Part shown: positions 43,112 through 51,817 of the stretch, piece by piece
How the letters are laid out: each line of letters begins with the position of its first letter
Numbering within the stretch: position 1 is the first letter of the stretch
From: Pseudomonadota bacterium
GTDB taxonomy: Bacteria > Pseudomonadota > Gammaproteobacteria > Steroidobacterales > Steroidobacteraceae
DNA length: 64,000 nt
Direction: 5' to 3'
Assembly: GCA_018241505.1 (NCBI GenBank)
Contig: JAFEDS010000017.1
Location: forward strand, 496,001-560,000
Position numbers and translations under genes: made by a program
The notes under the pieces: generated by a model
Databases searched by the model: none
What the model was told of the DNA's origin: nothing
The model's input: the letters and a program-made list of their open reading frames with translations, nothing else

Positions 43112-43864
43112 ATGAAATATCAGAAAACGCAGAAAGGAAACCCGCACGCGCTGACAGTTAACCAGCATGTGTTCCCAGCTCGCAGTATCGGTCGGTTTCA
43201 AAATCCAGACGGCCGAGTCACTGTGCGTATGCAGGGATCAGACGATGAGCGGTTGCTTCCGCCCGATGCCTCTTTATTCTGCGCCATGAGGGTATGGGAT
43301 CACGGGGCCGAAGCCGGCTTCATGAAAGACATGGAAGACAAGTTTCAGGCTGTCGCAGAGGAGCTAATTGCCGGACGACGGTCACTGGCTTTGGAGCAGT
43401 ACGACGTTGTCGCGACGTTTTACGCACTGTGGTTATCGCGGGCAAGTTTTAGAGACAGCCCAATTCCTGATCGGCCCATAGAGGGAGTTGAAGGTCTATC
43501 GAGGACCTACACCTTGGATGAGCGGGAATTTCTCGAAAAAAATGCTATTGGATTTATAAAGCCAAACTTGTCGATTTCTGGGAGAGATTTAGCGTCCTTT
43601 GGAATTCTGCAATCAATAAATTATTATCGAAAGCAACTTCGGGGCAAGGGCTGGGGCGTCGCCACATCAGCCAAGGCGGAGTTCATTGTTCCCGATCAAT
43701 TCAGTGAAACAGCGATCGTGCCCGTCACACCGAGAATATCCCTCGTAGCGAACTGGACCGACGTTCAGATGTCAGAACAACAGGTTACTAAGCAAAACCG
43801 GCTAGCCTTTGCGGAAGCGCGGAAGTATACGATTGCTCGATCGTTCGCGGCTTGCCCAGCTTAG
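43112..43864 (+). CDS. DUF4238-like protein of unknown function
   Basis: A 250-residue soluble protein with no signal or membrane segment. The N-terminal NPHALTVNQHVFPARSIGRF resembles the QHxxPxxxLxxF start of DUF4238 proteins, which are common in mobile and defence loci. The second half is visibly AT-richer than its neighbours (43540-43640 contains several A/T runs), suggesting horizontal acquisition. No catalytic motif is certain. It diverges from the FRG fragment across a short shared promoter region. Possibly one half of a former two-gene accessory system. Confidence 0.55.
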   Translation: MKYQKTQKGNPHALTVNQHVFPARSIGRFQNPDGRVTVRMQGSDDERLLPPDASLFCAMRVWDHGAEAGFMKDMEDKFQAVAEELIAGRRSLALEQYDVVATFYALWLSRASFRDSPIPDRPIEGVEGLSRTYTLDEREFLEKNAIGFIKPNLSISGRDLASFGILQSINYYRKQLRGKGWGVATSAKAEFIVPDQFSETAIVPVTPRISLVANWTDVQMSEQQVTKQNRLAFAEARKYTIARSFAACPA

Positions 43865-43899
43865 TCGATCAATCGCGGAGCAACGTAACCTGTGACGCT

Positions 43900-44034
43900 G
43901 GCGGCTACAACAACCAACGGCCCCATCAAGCACTGAACATGAAGTACCCCGCAGAGGTTTACAGACCCTCAGCACGGGTCTACGCGGGCTTGGCCGAGCT
44001 GGAATATCCCTTCCATGACCGCACCATCCTGGTG
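43900..44034 (+). pseudogene. IS481-type transposase C-terminal remnant
   Basis: Residues GGYNNQRPHQALNMKYPAEV and the following EYPFHDRTILV are the typical C-terminal end of the DDE integrase core and tail in IS481-family transposases. The catalytic DDE residues and the 5' part are absent, and the homology breaks off at about 44034, where Rpn-type sequence begins in the same frame. No terminal inverted repeat was found. Confidence 0.65.
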
Positions 44035-44244
44035 ATTTGTCTGTTGATTGAAAGATTCGGCGCATTGGCGCCGTCTTTGCGAATGCGCATCCAACGAGCG
44101 AGGCTTGCAACCCTCGAACGCTGGTTCAAGCGTGCCATTGCCGCACCTGATCTACGCTCGGTATTAACCCGTCACGCTGAGGCAGTGCGGTGCAGCCGCG
44201 CGATGCCGGCACCACGCAACCAACGCGTGGGCCGGCGCGCGTAA
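44035..44244 (+). pseudogene. C-terminal remnant of a second Rpn-family nuclease gene
   Basis: The segment LIERFGALAPSLRMRIQRAR, then LATLERWFKRAIAAPDLRSVL closely matches the tail of the intact Rpn gene at 18066-19034 (RFGRLAPSWRKRIRVAKLAT, LERWFKRAIDAPDL). The nuclease domain is missing; the piece is fused in frame to the transposase remnant upstream, and continues into an unrelated tail to the stop at 44242. Confidence 0.7.
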
Positions 44245-44250
44245 ACCCAA

Positions 44251-44946
44251 CTAGAACGAGTAACCCGCCGCCAACACAGCCGCCCGCGGCCCAAACTCCA
44301 CGTGCGTCTTGCGCAGGACACCGGATGTGTTAGCCGTCAGGTCTGAGTGGACCTGGGAGGCGGACAACGACCCATACAGGAAGAAGTTTCCGGTCACCCG
44401 ATAGCTGAGGCCGATCGTGGCGGCCGGGCCCACGGAGGTCGTCAGTGATATGGACGTCGGACCGCCGCTGGCTGCATCGCCGGCTGGCGTGGACTTGCGC
44501 GAGTAGAACTTCGTGTAGTTGACACCCGCACCGATGTAGGGACGCAAGCGGACCGACTCGTCGAAGAATGTGTAGTTCAACAACAGGGTGGGCGCCAACC
44601 AGCGTGCCGTCACAATCTCCTGATCGTTGAACGGCACGGAACCGAGCTTCGCCGGTCCTTTGCCGTAGGTCTTTGTCAACGGAGGCGCGCCCAAGGCGAG
44701 CTCCACGCTGAAGTGGGGATTTAGTCTGCGTACGTAGGCGAAGTAAGGCGTGACGAGGTCTTTGAGCTTGATATTGACTCCGGGTGGCACGTAAGGACCC
44801 CGAAGGTCGTCGGCTTGTGTGTCATACGTGAGGTAGTACGCACCGATCCGGAAACTATTGGACGGGACGCCCTCATCCGCGTGCGCACACACTGCTGAAG
44901 TAGCCACGAGCGTTCCAAACGCAATCTTTGCGAAGCGTGCAATCAT
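44251..44946 (-). CDS. OmpW-family outer-membrane protein
   Basis: A 231-residue eight-stranded barrel. A signal peptide (residues 1-23, ending AHA) is followed by the mature barrel with OmpW signatures: YFAYVRRLNPHFSVELALGA, APTLLLNYTFFDESVRLRPY, IGAGVNYTKFY and the ending FGPRAAVLAAGYSF with a terminal Phe. OmpW forms a narrow channel for hydrophobic molecules. Lies 18 bases downstream of the lipase-like lipoprotein gene on the same strand, so they may share a transcript. Confidence 0.92.
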   Translation of the reverse strand: MIARFAKIAFGTLVATSAVCAHADEGVPSNSFRIGAYYLTYDTQADDLRGPYVPPGVNIKLKDLVTPYFAYVRRLNPHFSVELALGAPPLTKTYGKGPAKLGSVPFNDQEIVTARWLAPTLLLNYTFFDESVRLRPYIGAGVNYTKFYSRKSTPAGDAASGGPTSISLTTSVGPAATIGLSYRVTGNFFLYGSLSASQVHSDLTANTSGVLRKTHVEFGPRAAVLAAGYSF

Positions 44947-44964
44947 TTTCGGCTCCCCCTAAGC

Positions 44965-46494
44965 TCAAAACTGACTGAAGAAGCCGCGTGCCGCCACCGT
45001 ACAGAACGGTGCGACCGTGGTGTGGTAGTTCTCCACCACAGCTTCCTGCCCACCACTGGCTGCCAAACTCTGCAGCGTTGCCTGGAATGCAACCTGCAGC
45101 GGCGCGAAGGGACTGGCCGGGTTGGGCGCGGCATTCACGTCCAACACAGTCAACAGCCCCGCCGGCAGCGCGCTCCAATACGCCTGCATCGTTCCTGTAT
45201 TTACGCTGAAGAACACAGTCGGGTCCTGATCGCCACCACATAGCAACATCGGGGCGTGAGGGGCCCAACTGCGCATATCGTTGGTCTTGAGGTCCTGCCG
45301 CAAGGTATTAGCCGGTGCAGCAGCAGTCGGCACACCCTGCGTGGGAGTGGGAACCGCCCCGTCAGGATTGTTCACCGCATCCAACACATAGCTGAGGCGA
45401 TAATCGTTTGTGATCAGGTTCGAAGCCCCAAACCCGAGGGCGAACACCGGGTTCGCTGGCACCGCCAGCGCAGCATCGAGCTGGGCGTTTCCCGTTACGG
45501 GTGTGGTGCTGTTAAACAGCGCCGTTTGCGGCAGCTTGCCAGTACTGAACAGGGTACTGACCGGGGTGGCGCTCGGCAAAATGTCAGCGGCGACATTCGC
45601 GGCGTAGGCAGCCTCGAAGACCTGCGTCGGCGTCGTATAGAGATTTCCGTACGAATGCTGGTAGCTGCTCGCCACCATTGTGCCGAACACCGTCGAGCCA
45701 ATATCCACACTGCCGTAGAAAATCGCGTCACCGAACGCTTCGAGCGCATACGGCCCGGACATTGGCGCGGATGCCGTTACCGTAACGCCAGCAGCCTGGA
45801 GGGCCTTGTGTGTCGCCATCGCAACATAGCCGCCCTGCGAATAGCCGCTGATGAACAACTTCCCATTGTCCGATGTGGCGGCTGACATTGTCTGTGGCAA
45901 TGCCGATCGCGCGGCTGCCAGCGCATCAATCATGTCCTTCGACTGTTGATCGCCGTTGAGAAACGGGTGGTACGGCAGGGTCGATGTGTCGTAGCCCGCA
46001 TAGTTGGGGGCAACCACAATGAACCCGTGAGCTGCAAAGACCGCCGCAATGAGCGCGCCCTCGGCATTGTTCGTGTTGGTGATATCCGCGAGGTTGGCGG
46101 TCTTGTCGGTCTGCGTTCCGTGGGCATACAGGACGATCGGCCGCGGACCGGAGCAACCGGCCGCTGTCCCGGTCGGCACCAAAAGTGCGCCGGAGGCAGT
46201 AGTTTTCTCGCCGGTTCCGCCGACCGTGTTGTACTGGAGGTGGTAGAAATCGACTCCGCACGCGGGTTGCCCCGCCACTGCCAGCAAACTGGCACCCGCC
46301 GCCTGGGCGCTGAGCTGGGCACCGAAATCGGCGGCGGTCAGCGATGCAATTCGGAATGGAGGATTGTAAACGAGCGTTCCGCGGTCCGTGCTCGTACCTA
46401 CTGTGGCTGATTCTGTATCCGACCCGCAGCCCGCGAGTCCCATGACTCCGATGGCAATCCCTAAAGAACAGAGTCCAGTAACTAGACGAAGCAT
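44965..46494 (-). CDS. Alpha/beta-hydrolase lipoprotein (secreted lipase/esterase-like)
   Basis: A 509-residue protein with a lipoprotein signal (lipobox LAGC near residue 23). The hydrolase fold contains VLYAHGTQTDK (oxyanion region), the nucleophile elbow ISGYSQGGYVAM, the acid in LCGGDQDPTVFF and the likely His in ENYHTTVAPF near the C-terminus. Similar to secreted triacylglycerol or polyester hydrolases of the LIP type. ATG 46494 has a perfect AAGGGGGG site; the frame extends upstream to 46656 without meaning. Substrate is probably hydrophobic, in keeping with the OmpW neighbour. Confidence 0.82.
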   Translation of the reverse strand: MLRLVTGLCSLGIAIGVMGLAGCGSDTESATVGTSTDRGTLVYNPPFRIASLTAADFGAQLSAQAAGASLLAVAGQPACGVDFYHLQYNTVGGTGEKTTASGALLVPTGTAAGCSGPRPIVLYAHGTQTDKTANLADITNTNNAEGALIAAVFAAHGFIVVAPNYAGYDTSTLPYHPFLNGDQQSKDMIDALAAARSALPQTMSAATSDNGKLFISGYSQGGYVAMATHKALQAAGVTVTASAPMSGPYALEAFGDAIFYGSVDIGSTVFGTMVASSYQHSYGNLYTTPTQVFEAAYAANVAADILPSATPVSTLFSTGKLPQTALFNSTTPVTGNAQLDAALAVPANPVFALGFGASNLITNDYRLSYVLDAVNNPDGAVPTPTQGVPTAAAPANTLRQDLKTNDMRSWAPHAPMLLCGGDQDPTVFFSVNTGTMQAYWSALPAGLLTVLDVNAAPNPASPFAPLQVAFQATLQSLAASGGQEAVVENYHTTVAPFCTVAARGFFSQF

Positions 46495-46913
46495 AGTCCC
46501 CCCTTCATCGTCTACCGTGTCACCGCGGCCGATCTTAGCAAGATGCGAGCCCAGGGAGGGGTAATCGCGGCTTTTATGCAACAAGTGAAATGCGATTGGC
46601 CCGTTCCGAATTCCGGGGGGCCGGCGCCCGGACCGTGCCCCACAGCTCGCGCCCACCTGTGCCCCGATAGACGAGGGACTATTGAACGAGCACGCCCCCT
46701 GCTATAGTACGTAGCTGCCCTCCTACGCCCCTCGACTCCCGGACTTGGTACCAGGGCTGCCAGCAAAGCTGGCATGCGCGGGATTGCGAGGGCGCGAATC
46801 ACTGAAATTTAGGACGATCAAACTGAGGAAGCCGCGTGCCCACCAAGGCACAGGCGGTCGATGGCTCTTATGGGCCGATTTGATGCAACCCAATACTGTC
46901 ACGGAAACTTGCC
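46495..46913. other. Leader region of fusA with possible promoter and stem-loop
   Basis: No gene. TTGAAC (46682) and TATAGT (46703) could form a rightward promoter with a short 15-base spacer, giving a leader of about 200 bases. A 7-bp stem TGCCAGC/GCTGGCA with an AAA loop lies at 46758-46774. The ribosome site before the fusA ATG is weak. Confidence 0.35.
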
Positions 46914-49070
46914 ATGCCTCGTACAACTGCTCTAGCTGACATCCGCAATATCGGCATCATCGCCCACGTCGATGCCGGCAAAACGACGACAACCGAGCGG
47001 ATCCTGTACTACACGGGGCGCAAGCACACGATCATCGACATCCACGATACGAAGGATCTGAAGACGTCGACGACGACCGACTACCTGGAGCAGGAGCAGA
47101 AGCGCGGCATTACCATTCAGAGCGCCGCGGTATCCGCCTTCTGGCGTGACAAGAAGATCAACCTGATCGACACCCCGGGGCACGTGGACTTCACCATTGA
47201 AGTCAACCGCTCATTGCGCGTGCTCGACGGCGCCGTGGTCGTATTCGACGGTGTCGCGGGCGTCGAGCCCCAGTCGGAGACGAACTGGCGCCTTGCTGAC
47301 AACTACAACGTTCCGCGTCTTTGCTACGTGAACAAGATGGACCGCAGCGGAGCGAACTTTCTGCGCTGCGTGGACATGATCAAGACCCGCCTCAATGCCC
47401 GGCCGCTGCCCGTGCAGCTCCCGATCGGCTCCGAGGATAATTTCAAGGGCATGGTCGACCTGGTCGAGATGAAGGCCCTGGTTTGGGATTCGGACGACAA
47501 GGATGCCGAGTGGCAGAGCCTCGACATTACCGACGATCTCGCCGACAAGGTGGGCATCGCGATTCCGGCCGACCGGAAAATTCTGGGCGACATCCACAAG
47601 TACCGCACCGAGCTGATCGATACCTGCCTCGAGCAGGACGACGAAGCCATGGAGAAGTACCTCACCGACGGTACCGTTCCTTCGGCGGCCGTACTGCGCC
47701 AGTGTCTGCGCAAGGGCACGATCACCGGCGCGTTCAACCCCGTCCTGTGCGGCTCTTCGTACAAGAACAAGGGCGTGCAGCAGGTGCTCGACGCTGTCGT
47801 CGACTATCTGCCGGCCCCGACTGACGTCGAAGCCATCAAGACCGTGGACGCCGACGGTAACCCGATCGGCGAGCGCAAGACCGCCGACGACGAGCCGTTC
47901 TCAGCGCTCGCATTCAAGGTCATCAACGACGCCTATGGTGCGCTGACGTTCGTCCGCGTGTACTCCGGTGTATTGACAAAGGGCGCCTCGGTACAGAACT
48001 CCACACGCGGTAAGCGCGAGAAGATCGGCCGCATGGTGGAAATGTTCGCCAAGGAAGCCAATCCGATCGAAGAAGCGCGTGCAGGTGACATCATCGCGCT
48101 CGTCTCCCTCGCTGAGACTGAGACCGGTGACACGCTGTGCGACTCCGCGAATCCGGTCGTTCTGGAGCGCATGCGCTTCCCGGACCCCGTCATCAGCGTG
48201 TCGGTGAAATCGAAGGTCAAGGCCGAGCAGGAGAAGTTCAACACGGCCCTCGGCAAGATGGTTCGTGCCGATCCCTCGCTGCACCTGGAAACGGACCGTG
48301 AAACCGGCCAGACGATTCTGCGCGGCATGGGCGAGCTGCACCTCGAAGTGACCCTCGACCGCATGCGCACAGAGTTCGGCGTGGAAGGTGTCATGGGCCA
48401 GCCGCAGGTGGCCTACCGCGAGACCATCACGCGCAAGATCCAGGAAAACTACACCCACAAGAAGCAAACCGGTGGTTCGGGCCAGTTCGCCGAAGTGTGG
48501 ATTGTTTTCGAGCCGCTCGAGCGCGGCGCCGGCTTCCAGTTCGTCGACGAGACCGTCGGCGGATCGGTACCGCGCGAGTTCGTGCCGTCGGTTGAGAAGG
48601 GCCTGAAGATTCAGAAGGAAGACGGCGTGTTGGCGCACTTCCCGACCGTGGACTTCAAGGCAACCCTCGTTGACGGTAGCTACCACGACGTCGACTCGAA
48701 CGCGCTGACGTTCGAAATCGCCGCGAAGGCAGCTTTCCGCGAAGGTCTGAAGAAGGCGGCTCCCATCCTGCTCGAGCCCGTCATGAAGGTCGAAACGGTA
48801 ACCCCGCAGGATCACCTAGGCGATGTCATCGGCGACATCAATCGCCGCCGCGGCACGATCCAGGAGCAGATCGAGCGCGGTAACAACATCGCCGTGGTGT
48901 CGACTGTGCCGCTGTCCGAGATGTTTGGTTACATCGGCCAGTTGCGCAGCATGACCTCAGGCCGTGCGTCGTACACGATGGAGTTCTCGCACTACGAGCC
49001 TGTGCCGAAGCAGGTTGCGGACGCCGTCATCGCGGACGCCACCAAGCAGCGCGCGGCCGCGAACGCCTGA
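46914..49070 (+). CDS. fusA: Elongation factor G (stand-alone, enlarged switch I)
   Basis: A 718-residue translocation GTPase. G1 [15 protein letters not shown], switch [10 protein letters not shown] and G4 NKMD are intact, and domains II-V are complete ([22 protein letters not shown]-like and [10 protein letters not shown] parts). In switch I the sequence between HD and [12 protein letters not shown] is [11 protein letters not shown], about five residues longer than in the main E. coli EF-G. It is not next to rpsL/rpsG or tufA, so it could be a paralogue rather than the housekeeping copy. Catalyses ribosomal translocation or possibly subunit recycling. Confidence 0.93.
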   Translation: MPRTTALADIRNIGIIAHVDAGKTTTTERILYYTGRKHTIIDIHDTKDLKTSTTTDYLEQEQKRGITIQSAAVSAFWRDKKINLIDTPGHVDFTIEVNRSLRVLDGAVVVFDGVAGVEPQSETNWRLADNYNVPRLCYVNKMDRSGANFLRCVDMIKTRLNARPLPVQLPIGSEDNFKGMVDLVEMKALVWDSDDKDAEWQSLDITDDLADKVGIAIPADRKILGDIHKYRTELIDTCLEQDDEAMEKYLTDGTVPSAAVLRQCLRKGTITGAFNPVLCGSSYKNKGVQQVLDAVVDYLPAPTDVEAIKTVDADGNPIGERKTADDEPFSALAFKVINDAYGALTFVRVYSGVLTKGASVQNSTRGKREKIGRMVEMFAKEANPIEEARAGDIIALVSLAETETGDTLCDSANPVVLERMRFPDPVISVSVKSKVKAEQEKFNTALGKMVRADPSLHLETDRETGQTILRGMGELHLEVTLDRMRTEFGVEGVMGQPQVAYRETITRKIQENYTHKKQTGGSGQFAEVWIVFEPLERGAGFQFVDETVGGSVPREFVPSVEKGLKIQKEDGVLAHFPTVDFKATLVDGSYHDVDSNALTFEIAAKAAFREGLKKAAPILLEPVMKVETVTPQDHLGDVIGDINRRRGTIQEQIERGNNIAVVSTVPLSEMFGYIGQLRSMTSGRASYTMEFSHYEPVPKQVADAVIADATKQRAAANA

Positions 49071-49080
49071 CAACTGTAAC

Positions 49081-49722
49081 TCAGGAAGGGGTTACCCGAG
49101 ACCGGGTAACCCCTACTGGCAGGGAATCAATCCTGCGCATTTCCTCATCGTCAAACCCTTGCGGATCCCGCAGGTAGTCGACGAGCATCTCAAAAGCATC
49201 CTGACCCCAGAACAGTTCGTTGCCCGCAATGTAGGTCGGGACGCCGAACACCCCTCGCTGGATTGCCCACTCGGTAGTTTCCCGCAGCGACTGTTTGACC
49301 GCGGCGTCATTCAACGCCGCCTTCGCGTCCGCAAGACCCAACGCGCGCGCGAGATCTTCGAGCACCGCCGGGTCCGTTACATCGCGCCCCTGGCCAAACA
49401 CAAAGTCGAACGCTGTCTCCACTGCCCTGCGATGGCTGCCGGCTGCAACGACGAGGCGCATGGCACTCAGGCAATTGAACGGATGCGTCGGTGGCATCTT
49501 GAACGGCACACCCATCTGGCGGGCCCGCCAGATGACAAAGCGATACGTAAAGCGCCGTTTGGGTCCGATTTCCGCCGGTCCGATCTGGCCATGATGATTC
49601 AACACCACCCCGAACAGCGTCGGCACGAGCTCAACGTCAATCCCGCTGGGCAGCCGCGGCATCTGCTTCAGGCCCAGGTAGGCAAAAGGGGAGATCAGAT
49701 CGAATGCCCAGTGAATCTTCAT
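49081..49722 (-). CDS. DsbA-fold 2-hydroxychromene-2-carboxylate isomerase-like protein
   Basis: A 213-residue thioredoxin-fold protein. The active site begins FDLISPFAYLG, with Ser in place of the redox Cys, as in HCCA isomerases and kappa-class glutathione transferases. The cis-Pro region is FGVPTYIAGNELFWGQD and the ending has FEMLVDYLRD. Such enzymes isomerise aromatic breakdown intermediates with glutathione, but no naphthalene or related pathway genes are nearby. Convergent with fusA; its last codons overlap the stem-loop at 49087-49114. Confidence 0.87.
   Translation of the reverse strand: MKIHWAFDLISPFAYLGLKQMPRLPSGIDVELVPTLFGVVLNHHGQIGPAEIGPKRRFTYRFVIWRARQMGVPFKMPPTHPFNCLSAMRLVVAAGSHRRAVETAFDFVFGQGRDVTDPAVLEDLARALGLADAKAALNDAAVKQSLRETTEWAIQRGVFGVPTYIAGNELFWGQDAFEMLVDYLRDPQGFDDEEMRRIDSLPVGVTRSRVTPS
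49087..49114. terminator. 11-bp stem-loop between fusA and the isomerase gene
   Basis: Arms AGGGGTTACCC and GGGTAACCCCT pair perfectly across a 6-nt loop (GAGACC), 17 bases after the fusA stop. No T-run follows on either strand. The 3' codons of the isomerase gene lie within it, so it may serve both convergent transcripts. Confidence 0.5.
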
Positions 49723-49865
49723 GTCGCCACCTGCTTTACCCAGCCCAATGAATGCCCGCCATGCCGCCGGTACCGGGCGCCGACCCGGATAATACCGGCA
49801 GGAGCTGTCGAACCGGCGGCCTCCCGGACGTCCTCAGGACTCACCCGTCCCACCGGAGTCCGCCT

Positions 49866-50555
49866 ATGACCGCAATGCCACAAATTGTCTCAGCGAGCGA
49901 ATGGCAGAAAGCGCATGAGGCGCAACTGGCCCGGGAGAAGGCGCTCACGCACGCGCGCGACGCCTTGGCTGCCGACAGGCGGCGGCTGCCCATGGTCAGA
50001 GTCGACCAGTCCTACTCGTTTGACGGCGGCAATGGCCCGGTGAGCCTCCTCGATCTGTTCGAAGGGCGGCCGCAACTGCTGCTGTATCACTTCATGTATG
50101 CGCCGGGTGTGCATGGATGGCCGGACGCGGCCTGTCCCGGCTGCTCCATGTTCCTGGACAACATCGGTCAATTCACTCCCGTTCACTTGCGGGCGCGGGG
50201 GATATCGCTCGCCGTCGTATCTCGGGCACCACTGGCAAACATTCAGGCTTACCAGAAACGGATGCAGTGGCCGCACCGCTGGGTATCGTCCGCCAACAAT
50301 TCCTTCAATGTCGATTTCGGCATGACCACGCCTGAAGGCGAACGGCATGGTCTCAGTGTGTTCCTGACCCGGGACGGCGCGATCTATCGCACCTACTTCA
50401 CGTCTCAACGGGGCACCGAGGCGCTCGGGAACGTCTGGGGATTTCTTGACTCAACGCCCTATGGCCGGCAGGAAACCTGGGAGCAATCGCCCGCAGGGTG
50501 GCCGCAGAGCGCGCCCTACCAGTGGTGGCGTCGACATGACGAATACGATAAATAG
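49866..50555 (+). CDS. DUF899 thioredoxin-like protein
   Basis: A 229-residue soluble protein. The DUF899 pattern is clear: an N-terminal QLAREKALTHARDALAADRR helix, LPMVRVDQSYSFDG, YHFMYAPG with ACPGCSMFLDNI, SRAPLANIQAYQKRM, and the ending YQWWRRHDEYDK. The CPGC pair lies where thioredoxin-like proteins carry redox Cys. ATG 49866 fits the family start; the in-frame extension to 49752 is Pro-rich and unlikely. Function not established. Confidence 0.88.
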   Translation: MTAMPQIVSASEWQKAHEAQLAREKALTHARDALAADRRRLPMVRVDQSYSFDGGNGPVSLLDLFEGRPQLLLYHFMYAPGVHGWPDAACPGCSMFLDNIGQFTPVHLRARGISLAVVSRAPLANIQAYQKRMQWPHRWVSSANNSFNVDFGMTTPEGERHGLSVFLTRDGAIYRTYFTSQRGTEALGNVWGFLDSTPYGRQETWEQSPAGWPQSAPYQWWRRHDEYDK

Positions 50556-50560
50556 GGGGA

Positions 50561-51817
50561 ATGCTTGCCGCCGCAACGTTACTCATCGCTTTGGCCTCGG
50601 CCTCGGTCACCCAGACAGAGGCCGATGAATACACACGCTACGAGCTGTTGGCGCCCGACACCTCGAGCTTCAAAATCTACTACGAGGTGACGGCTACCAC
50701 CGCGGGCGCCCGATACTTCTACAACCCCATTCGCAAAGGCAGCACCGCGAGCGACGAACATGTGCTCGATGCCATGAGCGGCAAGCCATTGGCTTTTGAA
50801 GTGGTGAGCGGGGCGGAGGCCCGCAAGGATCCGCTCATGGCGGATGCGGATGAAGCCACCGACTTCATCAAAGTGACACTGGCGCGGCCCGTGCCGGCCG
50901 GCGGTCAGGGTCGGATCATCATCCTGAAAACCTACAAGGATGAAAAAAGCTATCACGCCGACGGTGCCGCGGGCCTGGTGTTTGATCGTCCCCTGGGCAT
51001 CAAGCGCAACAAGGTCGTTCTGCCACCGGGTTACGAAGTGGTGGGATTGACGGTTCCCTCACAGATTCTGACAGAAAAGGACGGCCGGGTTGCCGTCAGT
51101 TTTCTGCATGCCGGCAGTGGCGAGTCACCCCTCGTGTTGAAAGCTGTCAAGGACATCCAACCCACGCCTCCCAGCGCACTTACAGACAAGCGCAGTTGGG
51201 AAGCGCCGTTCAAGGGTGAGACTGAGGAAGAGCGCCTGTCGGAACGCGCCCACCAGGACCGCGACATTGTTTATTTCCTGCAACAGCCGGAAACCCACGC
51301 GTTCGATCTCTATCACGACTACACCGAGAAGCGACCGGGCATCAATGGCTACGCGAATGTCGTTCGCGAGGGCAGCGTCGCGAGCCATCCGTCCGCCAGC
51401 ATCCTGGACACGGGCGAGAAGCTCAAAGCGCGGGAAATGAGCGGTGCCGAAGTGATCGCCTCGAAGATCAACACCGGGGAGACCGTGAACCCGAAAGATC
51501 GGGTCGTGGTCATTCCGTTCGAGACCGTCAAGGAAGGCCAATCCATCCGACTGAGGATCGCGGAAACCTACACAGCGCCCGCCAGCTACGGGCTGGATGG
51601 CGACGAGTTGGTATTTGATCGAAGTCTCGGGCGTCCCCGAAATGCCGTGGTACTGCCGCCGGGCTGGTATTGCACTTTCAGCTCCATACCCGCCACAGTG
51701 AGCTCACAACCGGACGGCAAAGTACGCCTCGACTTCTGGGATGACCGTCCGGAAGCCGTAGATGTGCTGCTGAAAGCCCGCCGGCGGATCAAATCACCTC
51801 AGCCGTCTCAGCCGTAA
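50561..51817 (+). CDS. Secreted protein made of two tandem copies of one uncharacterised domain
   Basis: A 418-residue protein with a short signal peptide (residues 1-18). The two halves are homologous. In the first half: FKIYYEVTATTAGARYFYNP, then AGLVFDRPLGIKRNKVVLPP. In the second: FDLYHDYTEKRPGINGYANV, then DELVFDRSLGRPRNAVVLPP. Each copy spans about 180-190 residues and is predicted to be beta-rich. I do not recognise the family. The start is uncertain: ATG 50561 sits almost against its AGGGGG site, so a later start such as TTG is possible. It follows DUF899 by five bases, and its 3' end overlaps nagZ by 29 bases. Confidence 0.7.
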   Translation: MLAAATLLIALASASVTQTEADEYTRYELLAPDTSSFKIYYEVTATTAGARYFYNPIRKGSTASDEHVLDAMSGKPLAFEVVSGAEARKDPLMADADEATDFIKVTLARPVPAGGQGRIIILKTYKDEKSYHADGAAGLVFDRPLGIKRNKVVLPPGYEVVGLTVPSQILTEKDGRVAVSFLHAGSGESPLVLKAVKDIQPTPPSALTDKRSWEAPFKGETEEERLSERAHQDRDIVYFLQQPETHAFDLYHDYTEKRPGINGYANVVREGSVASHPSASILDTGEKLKAREMSGAEVIASKINTGETVNPKDRVVVIPFETVKEGQSIRLRIAETYTAPASYGLDGDELVFDRSLGRPRNAVVLPPGWYCTFSSIPATVSSQPDGKVRLDFWDDRPEAVDVLLKARRRIKSPQPSQP

